Below are positions 34,509-43,824 of a stretch of 64,000 bases of DNA, in pieces. The stretch's first letter is position 1. Each line of letters starts with the position of its first letter. The notes beneath the pieces are model-generated. The model made no database searches, had not been told where the DNA came from, and worked only from the letters and a program-made list of their open reading frames with translations. Origin of the DNA: Bacteroidia bacterium (lineage in GTDB: Bacteria; Bacteroidota; Bacteroidia; SXHM01); the NCBI GenBank assembly GCA_022072225.1, contig JAJVIC010000003.1, forward strand, positions 62,001-126,000, read 5' to 3'. The translations under genes and the position numbers were made by a program.

Positions 34509-35957
34509 CTACTTTTTTCCGGCAATCAACCTAATCATGTTTCGGAAAATAAAAAAGTGAAAAGGCAGCATGGCATACCAGTAAATCCTTCCCCACAAAC
34601 CAATAGGACGGAAAGTGGCAGTTTGCTTTAAAATTGCACGATTACTATTTTCAACTATTGAGAACTCAAGCCATGCATCACCCGGCAGTTTCATCTCGGC
34701 AAATAATAATAAGCGATGATTCTTGCGGTCTACTAATAACACCCTCCAAAAATCAAGCACATCACCAGGCTTAAGATCCACATCACTTCTTCTGCCCCTT
34801 TTCATTCCAACGCCCCCCACAATTTTATCTATCAAACCTCTTAGCCTCCACAAAGTATCAGCGTAATACCAACCATGTTTCCCGCCAATTTCAAAAAAAC
34901 GGTAGGCTACATCCTCCACTTTATCTTTATCTATTTCAATCCACTTTCGGTCATAAAAACATCCATAAGCCGGTACGTTTATGAATTCATTAATATCAAG
35001 TGAATTAAAATTTGCTGTTGCCGCCTCCCGCCAACTTGAAATTACCATGTTTTGTGCAATCATGGTAATGGCAAGGTCTATAGCTTCGCGGTAGGTGAAC
35101 AAATACTGTGGTATAATTTCACGAATGCTGTTGTCATGGCATATCACATCGTTTTTTAAACTTTGTGTAAGATGGTGTGCAATGGTATAATTTACAGAAG
35201 TTGTAAAATACAACCATAATGCCGATAGGCGTGTTGCCACAATGGGCAAAAGAAAAATGCGTGAGCGGATACCTCTTGCCCGTGCAAAATCTTTCAGCAT
35301 TTGTTTATAGGTCATTACTTCAGGTCCTCCTATTTCAAAGGTTCTGTTAAAGGTGCGTTCATCTAACATACTACCCACTAAGTAATTTATTACATTCCTT
35401 ACGGCAATTGGCTGACATTTAGAATTAATCCATTTAGGAACAATCAGAAAGGGTATTCTTTCAACAAGGTCGCGGATAATTTCAAATGATGCGCTGCCTG
35501 AACCTACAATAATTCCTGCTTCAAAAATGGTGTAAGGTATTCCCGATAACTGCAAAACTTCTCTTACAGTTTTTCGTGCTTTGAGATGTGGTGAAAGATT
35601 AGGTTGGTTAGTAATGCCTCCCAAAAAAATAATCTGTTTCACTTTTGTTTGCTTTGCAAATTCTACAAATGTTACAGCAGATTTACGTTCATACTCTTCA
35701 AGAAGTGCATGTTCATCGCGCAAAGAATGAATTAAAAAGAATGCAACATCGGCAACACTATTTTTAAAAACCTCTTGAACAGGTTGCTTTGATAAAAAAT
35801 CAAACTCTATTATTTCTATTTTATTTCTCAGCCCGGGAACCGGATTAAATCTATTTTTATCTCTTACAACACAGGTAACTTGATGCCCTGCTTCAACCAA
35901 AACGGGAAGAAGGCGCATGCCTATATATCCATTTGCTCCTGTGAGTAGTATGTTCAT
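34509..35957 (-). CDS. SDR-family NAD(P)-binding protein with C-terminal DUF2867 domain
   Basis: 482 residues. An extended short-chain dehydrogenase Rossmann domain starts at the N-terminus (LLTGANGYIGMRLLP, the TGxxGxxG motif) and runs to about residue 290. The rest is a DUF2867 domain (RKWIEIDKDKVEDVAYRFFE, DVLDFWRVLLVDRKNHRLLLFAEMKLPG). Such fusions are annotated as epimerase-like oxidoreductases of unknown substrate. It starts 50 bases after the NO reductase gene on the same strand and could be read from the nor promoter. Confidence 0.88.
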   Translation of the reverse strand: MNILLTGANGYIGMRLLPVLVEAGHQVTCVVRDKNRFNPVPGLRNKIEIIEFDFLSKQPVQEVFKNSVADVAFFLIHSLRDEHALLEEYERKSAVTFVEFAKQTKVKQIIFLGGITNQPNLSPHLKARKTVREVLQLSGIPYTIFEAGIIVGSGSASFEIIRDLVERIPFLIVPKWINSKCQPIAVRNVINYLVGSMLDERTFNRTFEIGGPEVMTYKQMLKDFARARGIRSRIFLLPIVATRLSALWLYFTTSVNYTIAHHLTQSLKNDVICHDNSIREIIPQYLFTYREAIDLAITMIAQNMVISSWREAATANFNSLDINEFINVPAYGCFYDRKWIEIDKDKVEDVAYRFFEIGGKHGWYYADTLWRLRGLIDKIVGGVGMKRGRRSDVDLKPGDVLDFWRVLLVDRKNHRLLLFAEMKLPGDAWLEFSIVENSNRAILKQTATFRPIGLWGRIYWYAMLPFHFFIFRNMIRLIAGKK

Positions 35958-36007
35958 CTTTATCAGGTCAAACTTACAAATGATTTTATTTATGATATAA
36001 TTATATT

Positions 36008-38302
36008 CTAATCTTCTAATCCTGGTTTATGATTGAATTCATTAATTATAGTAGCTTTTTTCAAATCCCTGATTCTTGTAAGAATAAAAAACAACAGCGG
36101 TAAAACACCGGTTAAAAAAAACAAAGAACCTCCAATTATTCTTAGCCAGGTAAGCGACTGAAAGATATCTGTTTCCAGAAACTGCTCTGAACGTCCGTAC
36201 CATAATCCGTTTTTTAAAACCTCATTAAATTGGTAAACACCTGCAGGAAATAAATCAAGCAGCACCATTAAAGCCAAACCAATGTTGAGCGACCAGAAAA
36301 TTATATGCATCAGTTTTTCGTTCCACCGGCTGCTATGAAATAAAAACCGTGAACAAAATAAAACTACTGCCACTGAGAGATTTCCGTAAACACCCATGAG
36401 TGCTGCGTGTCCGTGGTTAACGGTAAGATAAGTTCCATGTTCAAAATAATTTACAATCGGCAGATTTATGATTAAACCGAAAACGCCAGCACCCATAAAA
36501 TTCCAAAAATTAACTCCCACCAGAAAAAGGAAAATATCTTTCATGGCAAAATTTTTTGAGCCATTTTTTCCGTTCAGAAATTCCGGCAATTGCCTGAAAC
36601 GCAAAGCCTCCAGTGTAAGCAGAATTAAGGGCACTACTTGCAATGTAGAAAACACACTTCCCAATGCCATAGTAGCAACGGGCTTGGCATTCCAATAAAA
36701 ATTATGGGAAATTCCTAATAATCCTGAGCCAAGAAATAAAATAGCAGCAATGTAAATAACACGTTCGGTTGCCTGCCTGCTTACCAAACCCATGAGCACC
36801 ATAAAGTAGCCGATAATGATAGTGGCAAACACTTCAAAGAACGCTTCAACCCACATGTGAACAACACACCAGCGCCAGAAATCGGCAATTACAAAATTGG
36901 TTTCGGGTTTGGCCACAAAGCCCGAAAAGAATAAGCACAATACGCAAACCACCGTGTAGATAAGCCAATTGGGTAAACGCCAAGGTTGGTCCTTTATCAG
37001 TGCAGGTTTAAGCCCGCGGTAAATAACAAATGCCCAAATAATAAAAACCAGTAACAACCCGAATTGCCAGAGTTTTCCCATTTCAACAAACTCCCACCCT
37101 TGATGACCGAGCCAGTACCAGTTATTGCCTAACAGGCCTAATGGCCCGAGATAGATGCCGATAAACGAAAATAGCACCACCCCTAATGTGAGCCAAAATA
37201 AAATATTAACCCATTTCTTCTGACCTTGAATCTCTTGCTTTGAAATTAATGGCAAAACAAATAGTGAAGCACCAATCCAACAAGCCGAAATCCAGAAAAC
37301 AGAAAGTTGAACGTGCCAACTTCGTGTAATAACAAAGGGTATTAATGTTGCCCAGTTTATTCCGAAGAGCTCAAAAATATCTACAAAATCATGAACGGTT
37401 AATATGCCGCAAACCACTTGTACAAAAAATAACACTACGCCTGCAAGTAGAAATTTAAAAGCAGCTTTTTGCGAAGGCGAAGGTTGAAAATTGCTGATTA
37501 TATTCTCAGTAATAACTGGAACCGCATTTTTTGTGTAGGCTTCCATGTTCAACTGTTCAAACTGCGAATAGAAATAAAGCACTACGCACAAACCCAGAAT
37601 AAAACCAAATAAACCCAGCACACTCCACAAGATAACACTGTGGCTTGGATTGTTGCCAGCTTCGCTGTCATAAGGCCAGTTATGGGTGTAGCTGTAATCT
37701 TCGCCCGGACGCTCAGCAGCACAAACCCATGCACCCCAGTAAAAAAAAGCTGCTAACTGACGAATTGAATTGGTATCGGGAATAAATATACGTGTTGTTT
37801 TACCTTCCATTTTTATTTGGTTGTAATAAAAAACTTCTATGTAATAATTTACTAAATCAAAATAAGCTTTTTCTCCTGCATCAGAAAGAATTACGGAATT
37901 ATTTTTTTTGTTGTAGGTATTTGTTTTCAGTTCTTTTTTTATCGTGGTCTCTGCTGCTGCATCGCCAGCTATAAGCGCATAATGAGAATGCATGGAAACA
38001 GTGATGTTATGTAATGCCTCGGCAGTAAAATCCGGACCTCTTAATCCTCCATCGCCAAACATACTTCCGTAATCCATCATTCCATATTGCTGAAAAGTTT
38101 TTTGTCCTTCTATAATATCATACTTACTGAAAACTTTATGTCCTGTTTGGGTATTAAAATTTGCCAGAGGCGGTGCATCATTATAGGTCTCAACTCCAAT
38201 CATAAACACGCCTCCGAAACTGACTGTAAAGATTACCAACAAAGGAATCCACCAATTTTTAGGGTTCATCATAAATGAGAGAAATCCTTTTTCTTTTTTC
38301 AT
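36008..38302 (-). CDS. norZ: Quinol-dependent (qNOR/NorZ-type) nitric oxide reductase
   Basis: I chose the ATG at 38302 (764 residues, MKKEKGFLSF). An in-frame ATG at 38377 would run through the promoter region. The N-terminal part is a haem-less cytochrome c-like extension (GQKTFQQYGMMDYGSMFGDG), typical of qNOR. The catalytic part has His330 for the low-spin haem, H482-M-W-V-E486 for FeB and the essential Glu, and H630-G-H632 for the haems. In place of the usual His-His pair it has H533-N534. It reduces two NO to N2O at the inner membrane, using quinol. Confidence 0.88.
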   Translation of the reverse strand: MKKEKGFLSFMMNPKNWWIPLLVIFTVSFGGVFMIGVETYNDAPPLANFNTQTGHKVFSKYDIIEGQKTFQQYGMMDYGSMFGDGGLRGPDFTAEALHNITVSMHSHYALIAGDAAAETTIKKELKTNTYNKKNNSVILSDAGEKAYFDLVNYYIEVFYYNQIKMEGKTTRIFIPDTNSIRQLAAFFYWGAWVCAAERPGEDYSYTHNWPYDSEAGNNPSHSVILWSVLGLFGFILGLCVVLYFYSQFEQLNMEAYTKNAVPVITENIISNFQPSPSQKAAFKFLLAGVVLFFVQVVCGILTVHDFVDIFELFGINWATLIPFVITRSWHVQLSVFWISACWIGASLFVLPLISKQEIQGQKKWVNILFWLTLGVVLFSFIGIYLGPLGLLGNNWYWLGHQGWEFVEMGKLWQFGLLLVFIIWAFVIYRGLKPALIKDQPWRLPNWLIYTVVCVLCLFFSGFVAKPETNFVIADFWRWCVVHMWVEAFFEVFATIIIGYFMVLMGLVSRQATERVIYIAAILFLGSGLLGISHNFYWNAKPVATMALGSVFSTLQVVPLILLTLEALRFRQLPEFLNGKNGSKNFAMKDIFLFLVGVNFWNFMGAGVFGLIINLPIVNYFEHGTYLTVNHGHAALMGVYGNLSVAVVLFCSRFLFHSSRWNEKLMHIIFWSLNIGLALMVLLDLFPAGVYQFNEVLKNGLWYGRSEQFLETDIFQSLTWLRIIGGSLFFLTGVLPLLFFILTRIRDLKKATIINEFNHKPGLED

Positions 38303-38323
38303 AAACTTCAAGTTTTTGGGTGA

Positions 38324-38367
38324 GAAATGTAACATACATAATATCACCATTCTATGATACCTGTCAT
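38324..38367 (-). promoter_or_regulatory. FNR-type box and -7 element of the qNOR gene
   Basis: TATGAT-ACCT-GTCATA (38353-38368) is followed on the minus strand by TACATTTC (38331 to 38324), starting 29.5 bases from the box centre. The start codon is 22 bases further on. The geometry is that of a class II Crp/Fnr-activated promoter. Confidence 0.65.
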
Positions 38368-38389
38368 ACAATGCCATTTTCAGCTATTA

Positions 38390-38397
38390 TAGCTTTG
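38390..38397 (+). promoter_or_regulatory. Candidate -7 element for the epimerase gene cluster
   Basis: TAGCTTTG fits TAnnTTTG exactly and lies 38 bases before the start at 38436. No matching upstream element is clear. The FNR-type box at 38353-38368 lies 22 bases upstream, so divergent regulation is possible. Confidence 0.35.
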
Positions 38398-38435
38398 TCC
38401 GTTTTTATTATAACTAATTCCCTCTAAAAAAATAA

Positions 38436-39422
38436 ATGATTGCAGTTACCGGAAGTGCCGGTCATATAGGGAATACGCTGATAAGGCAATTGATAAAAAG
38501 CGGTCATAAGGTTAAGGCAATGATCTCGCCAAATGGGTTTGATTTGCCAATTAAGGGAATTGCTACCGAAACCGTTGTTGCAGATGTGTGTGATATTAAC
38601 TCATTGCGAAAAGCATTTGAAGGTATTCACACGGTTTATCATCTTGCCGGCTATATTTCCATAACCCGAAAAGAAGGGGCTATACTTGAGAAAGTAAATG
38701 TTGAAGGAACAAGGAATGTTGTACAGGCATGTTTGGACGCTGGTGTAAAACGTTTGGTATATACTAGTACTATTCATGCCTTAGTTGAGCCTCCATCCGG
38801 GGAATTTATTACAGAAATTCTGGAGCATCCTGAAAAAGTAGTTGCAGGCACCTATTCTCATTCAAAGATAAGAGCAACAAAAGAAGTTATACGGGCAGCA
38901 GATAGAGGATTAGATGTAGTAGTTGTTTTCCCGGGAGGTGTCTTTGGACCTTTTGATTTTTATCCCAGTAACATTGGCAAAATGATTAACTTGTTTATAC
39001 AAGGGCGCTCAAGATTTTATATCAAGGGTGGATATAATTTTGTAGATGTGAGGGATGTTGCTGCCGGATTAATTCTGGCAGCTGAAAAGGGAAAAACAGC
39101 AGAAGGCTATTTGCTTACTGGAGAACACATAACATTAGACCGATTTTTTGAAACAATGAAGTCGGTTTCGGGATTGAATTACACTACTATTAGTTTGCCA
39201 TATTGGATGGCAATGCCTGGTTCTTATATGGTTGAATACTATTCGCTGAGAACTAATTCAAAACCTTATTTCACGCCTTATTCTCTAAGGGTTTTAAGAA
39301 GTAACGGGCATGTAGATTTACAAAAATCTTCAGCCGCATTAAATTACAAGCCACGCAGTTTCGAACAATCCATAAAAGATACCATAGAATGGTTTAAGGG
39401 GAATACCGTTTCTGAATTGTAA
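38436..39422 (+). CDS. NAD-dependent epimerase/dehydratase family protein (dihydroflavonol reductase-like)
   Basis: 328 residues. The Rossmann motif TGSAGHIG begins at about residue 5. The SDR catalytic region reads YTSTIHALVEPP and later YSHSK (the YxxxK pair, about 148-152). It is similar in layout to dihydroflavonol-4-reductase-like extended SDRs, which reduce or epimerise keto or sugar groups. The substrate is unknown. It is followed 17 bases later by a second SDR gene, and both are divergent from the qNOR gene. Confidence 0.88.
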   Translation: MIAVTGSAGHIGNTLIRQLIKSGHKVKAMISPNGFDLPIKGIATETVVADVCDINSLRKAFEGIHTVYHLAGYISITRKEGAILEKVNVEGTRNVVQACLDAGVKRLVYTSTIHALVEPPSGEFITEILEHPEKVVAGTYSHSKIRATKEVIRAADRGLDVVVVFPGGVFGPFDFYPSNIGKMINLFIQGRSRFYIKGGYNFVDVRDVAAGLILAAEKGKTAEGYLLTGEHITLDRFFETMKSVSGLNYTTISLPYWMAMPGSYMVEYYSLRTNSKPYFTPYSLRVLRSNGHVDLQKSSAALNYKPRSFEQSIKDTIEWFKGNTVSEL

Positions 39423-39439
39423 ATTACATAAACACCTTC

Positions 39440-40399
39440 ATGCATGTATTAATAATTGGCGGCACAGGTTTTATCGGCTATCATATTTCTAAAGTTTTGC
39501 TTGAAAAAGAGCTTATTGTTACTATTATTAGCCGTAACACAAATACTACTGCGATAACACATCCCAATCTGTTTTACCACAGTTCTGACATTGATGTAGT
39601 GTCTGTTCAGGAATTATCCCGACTGCTTGACTGCATAGATGCCGTAATATTTGCTGCCGGAGCAGATGACCGCAGTTTTGCCAAAAGGCCTGCATATGAT
39701 TTTTTTTACAAAAAAAATGTTGTATCGGTAAAAAAAATAGGCGAAGCAATACAAGCAAGCAAAGTAAGAACATTTATAATACTTGGCTCTTACTTTTCGT
39801 GGTTCAGCAGGAATAACCCAGAAATGGAATTAGAACAGAAGCATCCTTACATCAGGTCAAGAGCTGAGCAGATACGAACAGGATTGAGTTTTGTCAATGA
39901 AAAACTGAGCGTAATAATACTGGAGTTACCCTATGTTTTCGGAGTTTATCCATATAAAAAACCAATGTGGGCTGCGTTGATTAATTATACCAACACCGTT
40001 CTTCCTTTTCTTTTTTATACCAATGGAGGAACTGCGGCAGTATGCGTAACGCAAGTAGCACAAGCTGTTTCAGTTTGCCTGCGAAATTCAATACCTTCAG
40101 GTTCATACCCTGTTGCAGATGCAAACTTAACGTGGGATGAAATAATATACAAATTCCGCAACGGAAAAAAAATAAGAATAATTCACATGAAGAAATGGTT
40201 GTTATTACCATTTGCGAAACTACTTGAATTGTTTTTCAGAGTTATAAACTATGAGTCGGGGTTAAAGCCATCGTCATTTCTTTCTATTCAATGCAATACT
40301 ACATTTATATTTCCCGAAAATTGTTTAACTGGCTTTGTTCCTGATACTAATTTGCTTAATACTGCTATTAAGGAAATGACAGAAATTTCAAAACAATAG
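39440..40399 (+). CDS. NAD-dependent epimerase/dehydratase family protein
   Basis: 319 residues with Rossmann motif IIGGTGFIGYH (about residues 4-14) and extended SDR core (VIFAAGADDRS, ILGSYFSWF, LELPYVFGVYPYKKP). The catalytic Tyr-x3-Lys is not obvious: the region after the Ser (about 116) reads FSWFSRNNPEMELEQKHPYIRSRAEQ, where Tyr and an Arg replace the usual Tyr-Lys. This makes activity uncertain. It lies between another SDR gene and a DUF445 gene. Confidence 0.83.
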   Translation: MHVLIIGGTGFIGYHISKVLLEKELIVTIISRNTNTTAITHPNLFYHSSDIDVVSVQELSRLLDCIDAVIFAAGADDRSFAKRPAYDFFYKKNVVSVKKIGEAIQASKVRTFIILGSYFSWFSRNNPEMELEQKHPYIRSRAEQIRTGLSFVNEKLSVIILELPYVFGVYPYKKPMWAALINYTNTVLPFLFYTNGGTAAVCVTQVAQAVSVCLRNSIPSGSYPVADANLTWDEIIYKFRNGKKIRIIHMKKWLLLPFAKLLELFFRVINYESGLKPSSFLSIQCNTTFIFPENCLTGFVPDTNLLNTAIKEMTEISKQ

Positions 40400-40416
40400 A
40401 ATTATACCGGTAAAAA

Positions 40417-41628
40417 ATGTATCTGATAAATGCTGTTATTGAAAACCCGTTGCTGTTAACCATACCGCTTGTGAGCGCAATTATTGGCTGGGGAACTAAT
40501 AAAATTGCTATTGATCTTACATTTTACCCATTGGAATACAAAGGAATAAAACCTTGGTTTGGATGGCAGGGTATTATTCCAGCACGTTCACATGTAATGG
40601 GAGAAAGGGTAATACAACTTACTGTTTCAAAACTGCTAAATATTCAGCAAGAATTTGACAAACTCGATTCAAACAAAATAGCTCAGGAAATGAAACCGGG
40701 TGTTGAACAACTTTGTAGAAAAATAGTAAATCAAGTGGCAACAAAAGAAATTCCACTTATATGGTTAACATTACCTAAAGGTATTAAAGAGAATATTTAC
40801 AGCAGCGCAGCTTCCGAATTTCCATCCATTATTAAACAAATGATGGATGAAATAAAAGAGGATATACATGCTTATATTGACTTTAAACAATTACTCTTGC
40901 GCGAACTGCTGCGCGATAAAGAACTACTGAACAGGTTATTTAAAAAATGTGGAGAAAAAGAATTTCTTTTTATTGAACATTCAGGTCTATATCTTGGTTT
41001 TTTATTAGGCATTCCACAACTTGTACTATGGGTATATTACCCTATATGGTGGACACTTCCGCTGTTTGGATTACTCAATGGGTATTTTACAAACTGGATA
41101 GCTATGAAACTTATTTTTGAGCCACAGAAACCTGTCAATATCGGATTTTATACTATACAAGGCTTATTTTTAAAACGTCAGAAAGAGGTATCGGAGGCCT
41201 ATGCTGAAATAATGGCAACTGAGGTTGTTTCCGTGCAGAAAGTTTTTCAGGAAATGATGAGTGGACCTGCCTCAGAAAAATTTGTCACGCTTATAATCAA
41301 ATACGTTTGTCGCGCAGTTGACCAAGGAGCTGGGGCATCTAAAAATATTATTCACCTTATATCTGGCCGCGAAAAGTTTATTGAAATAAAAGCGATAGCG
41401 TGTCAACTGTTTTTAGAAGACCTTCCGAAATCAGTTGCCGGTGTGGTAAAATATGCCGAAGAAAAATTAAACACTAAACAAATCCTCACCACCAAAATAA
41501 TGGAGCTCAGCCCTATTGAGTTTACAGGTTTGCTGCGCCCCATATTTCAGGAAGACGAATGGAAATTAATTGCTCTTGGCGGTGTATTGGGTGCAATTGC
41601 CGGTTTTATTCAATTGCTTTTTACATAA
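40417..41628 (+). CDS. DUF445 family membrane protein
   Basis: 403 residues. The DUF445 beginning IIGWGTNKIAIDLTFYPLEY is clear, followed by PWFGWQGIIPARS. Membrane segments lie at the N-terminus (about 10-30), in the middle (LGFLLGIPQLVLWVYYPIWWTLPLFGL) and at the C-terminus (LIALGGVLGAIAGFIQLLF), with helical regions between. The central region repeats the motif (NGYFTNWIAMKLIFEP). It is a membrane-tethered protein of unknown function. It ends 4 bases before a convergent gene. Confidence 0.87.
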   Translation: MYLINAVIENPLLLTIPLVSAIIGWGTNKIAIDLTFYPLEYKGIKPWFGWQGIIPARSHVMGERVIQLTVSKLLNIQQEFDKLDSNKIAQEMKPGVEQLCRKIVNQVATKEIPLIWLTLPKGIKENIYSSAASEFPSIIKQMMDEIKEDIHAYIDFKQLLLRELLRDKELLNRLFKKCGEKEFLFIEHSGLYLGFLLGIPQLVLWVYYPIWWTLPLFGLLNGYFTNWIAMKLIFEPQKPVNIGFYTIQGLFLKRQKEVSEAYAEIMATEVVSVQKVFQEMMSGPASEKFVTLIIKYVCRAVDQGAGASKNIIHLISGREKFIEIKAIACQLFLEDLPKSVAGVVKYAEEKLNTKQILTTKIMELSPIEFTGLLRPIFQEDEWKLIALGGVLGAIAGFIQLLFT

Positions 41629-41632
41629 TATA

Positions 41633-42118
41633 TTATTCAGGCAATTCAAAATCGGTTTCCCACTCTGTTCCGGAAGACAGATTTTTTAGTTTTATTTTCA
41701 TAAATGTTTCATCACCAATTTTACAAATTTCGCGCGATGTTACAGAGCTTTCAGCTTCGTCATCTGGAACATCTTTGACTTTTATTATGTCATTTACCCG
41801 AGGCATGAAAGGATATTTGATGGTTAATTTTTCGTCAACAGATTTTACCATTGCATCGCCAAGTTCAAAAAGTATTTCTTCAAATTTTTCTGCTAATATT
41901 TCATCGTTAATATCCTTCCTTGCTTTTTCACTTATCTGATTGCTCCATTCAAGAAATTTATCAATTGATTTCTGTTGCAGATCATCCTTTACATAATCTG
42001 GAAATGGCGAACGGATGTGCTCATGATCTTTAAACCAGAAATCAAAGGCAGATTCCAACATTTGTATTTCAATATAATTTTGTTTTGAGAGTTTTAACTC
42101 TATTTCAAGGGATGTCAT
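41633..42118 (-). CDS. Soluble hypothetical protein under an FNR-type box
   Basis: 161 residues with no signal or membrane segment. The N-terminal half is helical and charged (FDFWFKDHEHIRSPFPDYV, LEWSNQISEKARKDIND); the C-terminal half is beta-rich (DETFMKIKLKNLSSGTEWET). It is acidic overall, and no family is recognised. What makes it notable is its own promoter: a box ATGAC-AAAT-ATCAT with a perfect TATTTTTG -7 element 18 bases before the start. This puts it in the same regulon as the NO and nitrate genes. Confidence 0.7.
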   Translation of the reverse strand: MTSLEIELKLSKQNYIEIQMLESAFDFWFKDHEHIRSPFPDYVKDDLQQKSIDKFLEWSNQISEKARKDINDEILAEKFEEILFELGDAMVKSVDEKLTIKYPFMPRVNDIIKVKDVPDDEAESSVTSREICKIGDETFMKIKLKNLSSGTEWETDFELPE

Positions 42119-42135
42119 TTTATTTTAATTTTCTT

Positions 42136-42179
42136 CAAAAATACTTCTTATACAAACTCGTAATAATGACAAATATCAT
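42136..42179 (-). promoter_or_regulatory. FNR-type box and -7 element of the hypothetical gene 41633-42118
   Basis: ATGAC-AAAT-ATCAT (42166-42179) is followed on the minus strand by TATTTTTG (42143 to 42136), an exact TAnnTTTG, at the 29.5-base distance. The start codon is at 42118. Confidence 0.65.
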
Positions 42180-42217
42180 ACTTCTTACTAATAGGAACGG
42201 ACATTCTTAAATCATGA

Positions 42218-42544
42218 TTAATAACTAATACCTAAAGCTTTTCTTCCTTCAGCAGTAATAAAATCAGATGACCAACTTGGCTCCCAAACCAATGTTATTT
42301 TTGGTGACTTTCCCGGAAACCTTTTATTTAATGTAGCTTCTATATCCTGCATAATAGCATCGCCCATAGGGCAACCCTTAGAAGATAGTGTCATCTCTAT
42401 TTCTATACCACTTCCCTTATTGTATTTAATGTTGTAAATCAAACCAAGATCAATAATATTAATATTCAGTTCAGGGTCAATAACTGTTTTAAGTTCTTTG
42501 TAAATCTGCATTTCAAGCATATTTTCTTCGCTGAAAAATTCCAT
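42218..42544 (-). CDS. MIP18/DUF59 family iron-sulfur cluster assembly protein
   Basis: 108 residues with the DUF59 core: VIDPELNINIIDLGLIYNI and the reactive Cys in SSKGCPMGDAI, ending in VWEPSWSSDFITAEGR. The family (SufT/PaaD-like) helps mature or repair Fe-S proteins. It is the last gene of the operon that starts with the NO-responsive di-iron repair protein gene, 4 bases after the membrane protein gene, so a role in repairing nitrosated Fe-S clusters is likely. Confidence 0.88.
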   Translation of the reverse strand: MEFFSEENMLEMQIYKELKTVIDPELNINIIDLGLIYNIKYNKGSGIEIEMTLSSKGCPMGDAIMQDIEATLNKRFPGKSPKITLVWEPSWSSDFITAEGRKALGISY

Positions 42545-42548
42545 ATGG

Positions 42549-43823
42549 TTAGTCTTTTTTAGGATTTGGTTTCACAATAATTATCTTAATAACATTAAAA
42601 TTATAAAGTAGTGCGGTTATTAAAAGGATAAATGCTCCGAAGCGAATAAGATTTACATAGCCTGCATATATCCCTAAGATTAAGGTAGTGATAGAAATAA
42701 GGTAGGTTATAAATTGCCCACGGGCAATTTTTTCGGAAAAGAGATCTTTCGGAAGCGGGATTTTTTCCTTACCTATTAAACTTTTGTATTTGTGAAGCCA
42801 GACAATAAAAGGAAGTGTTTTATACGTTTGACCAAGAATAAGTGCTGTAATAAATCCAATAAAAACAGAGCTTCCATAGAGTATGTATAATTTATCGTCA
42901 ACTTTTGAAAAAATGCTAATAACAATAGCTAGAAACAACGGAAATAACAGCAATAAAAATGCTACAAATGAATGCTTAAGTCCGATGTCTAATTCTTTTC
43001 TCAATCTTTTTCTAAAGCATTCATAAATAAAAGAAATAAAAAACAGAATTCCGATACTAATTATCAATGAAAACAAGGGCAGCAACATGCTTCCTTCAAA
43101 AAAAAACATATCTGCTCCAAATGCAATCAATCCAACATTAACAAGGTAATATGCATAGCCAAGTTTTTTTCTATTTAGATTCTGAGAAAGCAGAAACATA
43201 GGAATTATTTTAGCCGCAATACCCATAATAAGCAATATAAACCAACCAACTATTCCTAAATGAGCATGTATTTTCAGGAAAATTAAGTGAGTCTTAGGAA
43301 GGAAGGGGTAATGAAAATTAAATGCCATTAGGGTTCCTATTATACCAGTTGCTAATAGCCATATTGCTGAGGTAATAATAAACTCAGTCTCTTCAGAACT
43401 ATTGCTAGCACTCCGGCAAGTATATATAACATTAGTTGAAAATAGAATAAGCGCAAAAAGCAGGAGGCAGGAGGCTATCTGAATGTGAATGCCCACATAA
43501 AAATTCCAAAAAGAAAAGGCAATCAAAACAATTCCTGCCGCAAATACAACAAAAGTGATTCTTGCAATCAGTTCGCTGTATAGTGGCGTTTCAAGTATTA
43601 CGGGCAGAAGTTGATACAGTGCTCCGAAAATAATCATGCTTCCCCATCCTAATGCGGCAATATGGGTAATTGCAAGAAGTTTTGGGTGAAAGTAGTGTCC
43701 AGTAAATGCTTCTGCAGAAAACAAAAGTAAGACCGCTACAACCAAAAATGATATTGCCCCAAAAATAAAATGGGGAAGTACAACAGTTGCCGAAGGCGCT
43801 CTCTGTGTACTTAAGCCCTGCAT
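42549..43823 (-). CDS. Polytopic membrane protein resembling haem-copper oxidase subunit I / NnrS
   Basis: 424 residues with about 12 membrane segments. Histidines lie in AITHIAALGWGS and LKIHAHLGIVGWFILLIMGIA. These resemble the His-containing helices of haem-copper oxidase subunit I relatives, but the set of FeB/CuB ligands is not complete. The operon (RIC, DUF2249, MIP18-like) suggests an NO-response role like NnrS, a haem and copper membrane protein of NO stress. I cannot decide between a distant oxidase homologue and an NnrS-like protein. Confidence 0.7.
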   Translation of the reverse strand: MQGLSTQRAPSATVVLPHFIFGAISFLVVAVLLLFSAEAFTGHYFHPKLLAITHIAALGWGSMIIFGALYQLLPVILETPLYSELIARITFVVFAAGIVLIAFSFWNFYVGIHIQIASCLLLFALILFSTNVIYTCRSASNSSEETEFIITSAIWLLATGIIGTLMAFNFHYPFLPKTHLIFLKIHAHLGIVGWFILLIMGIAAKIIPMFLLSQNLNRKKLGYAYYLVNVGLIAFGADMFFFEGSMLLPLFSLIISIGILFFISFIYECFRKRLRKELDIGLKHSFVAFLLLLFPLFLAIVISIFSKVDDKLYILYGSSVFIGFITALILGQTYKTLPFIVWLHKYKSLIGKEKIPLPKDLFSEKIARGQFITYLISITTLILGIYAGYVNLIRFGAFILLITALLYNFNVIKIIIVKPNPKKD

Positions 43824-43824
43824 A

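Noticed and set aside
42210-42219. Palindrome AATCATGATT near the end of the MIP18-type gene
   Set aside because: The half-sites are in the reverse order with no spacer and no -7 element, so it does not fit the FNR-type box.
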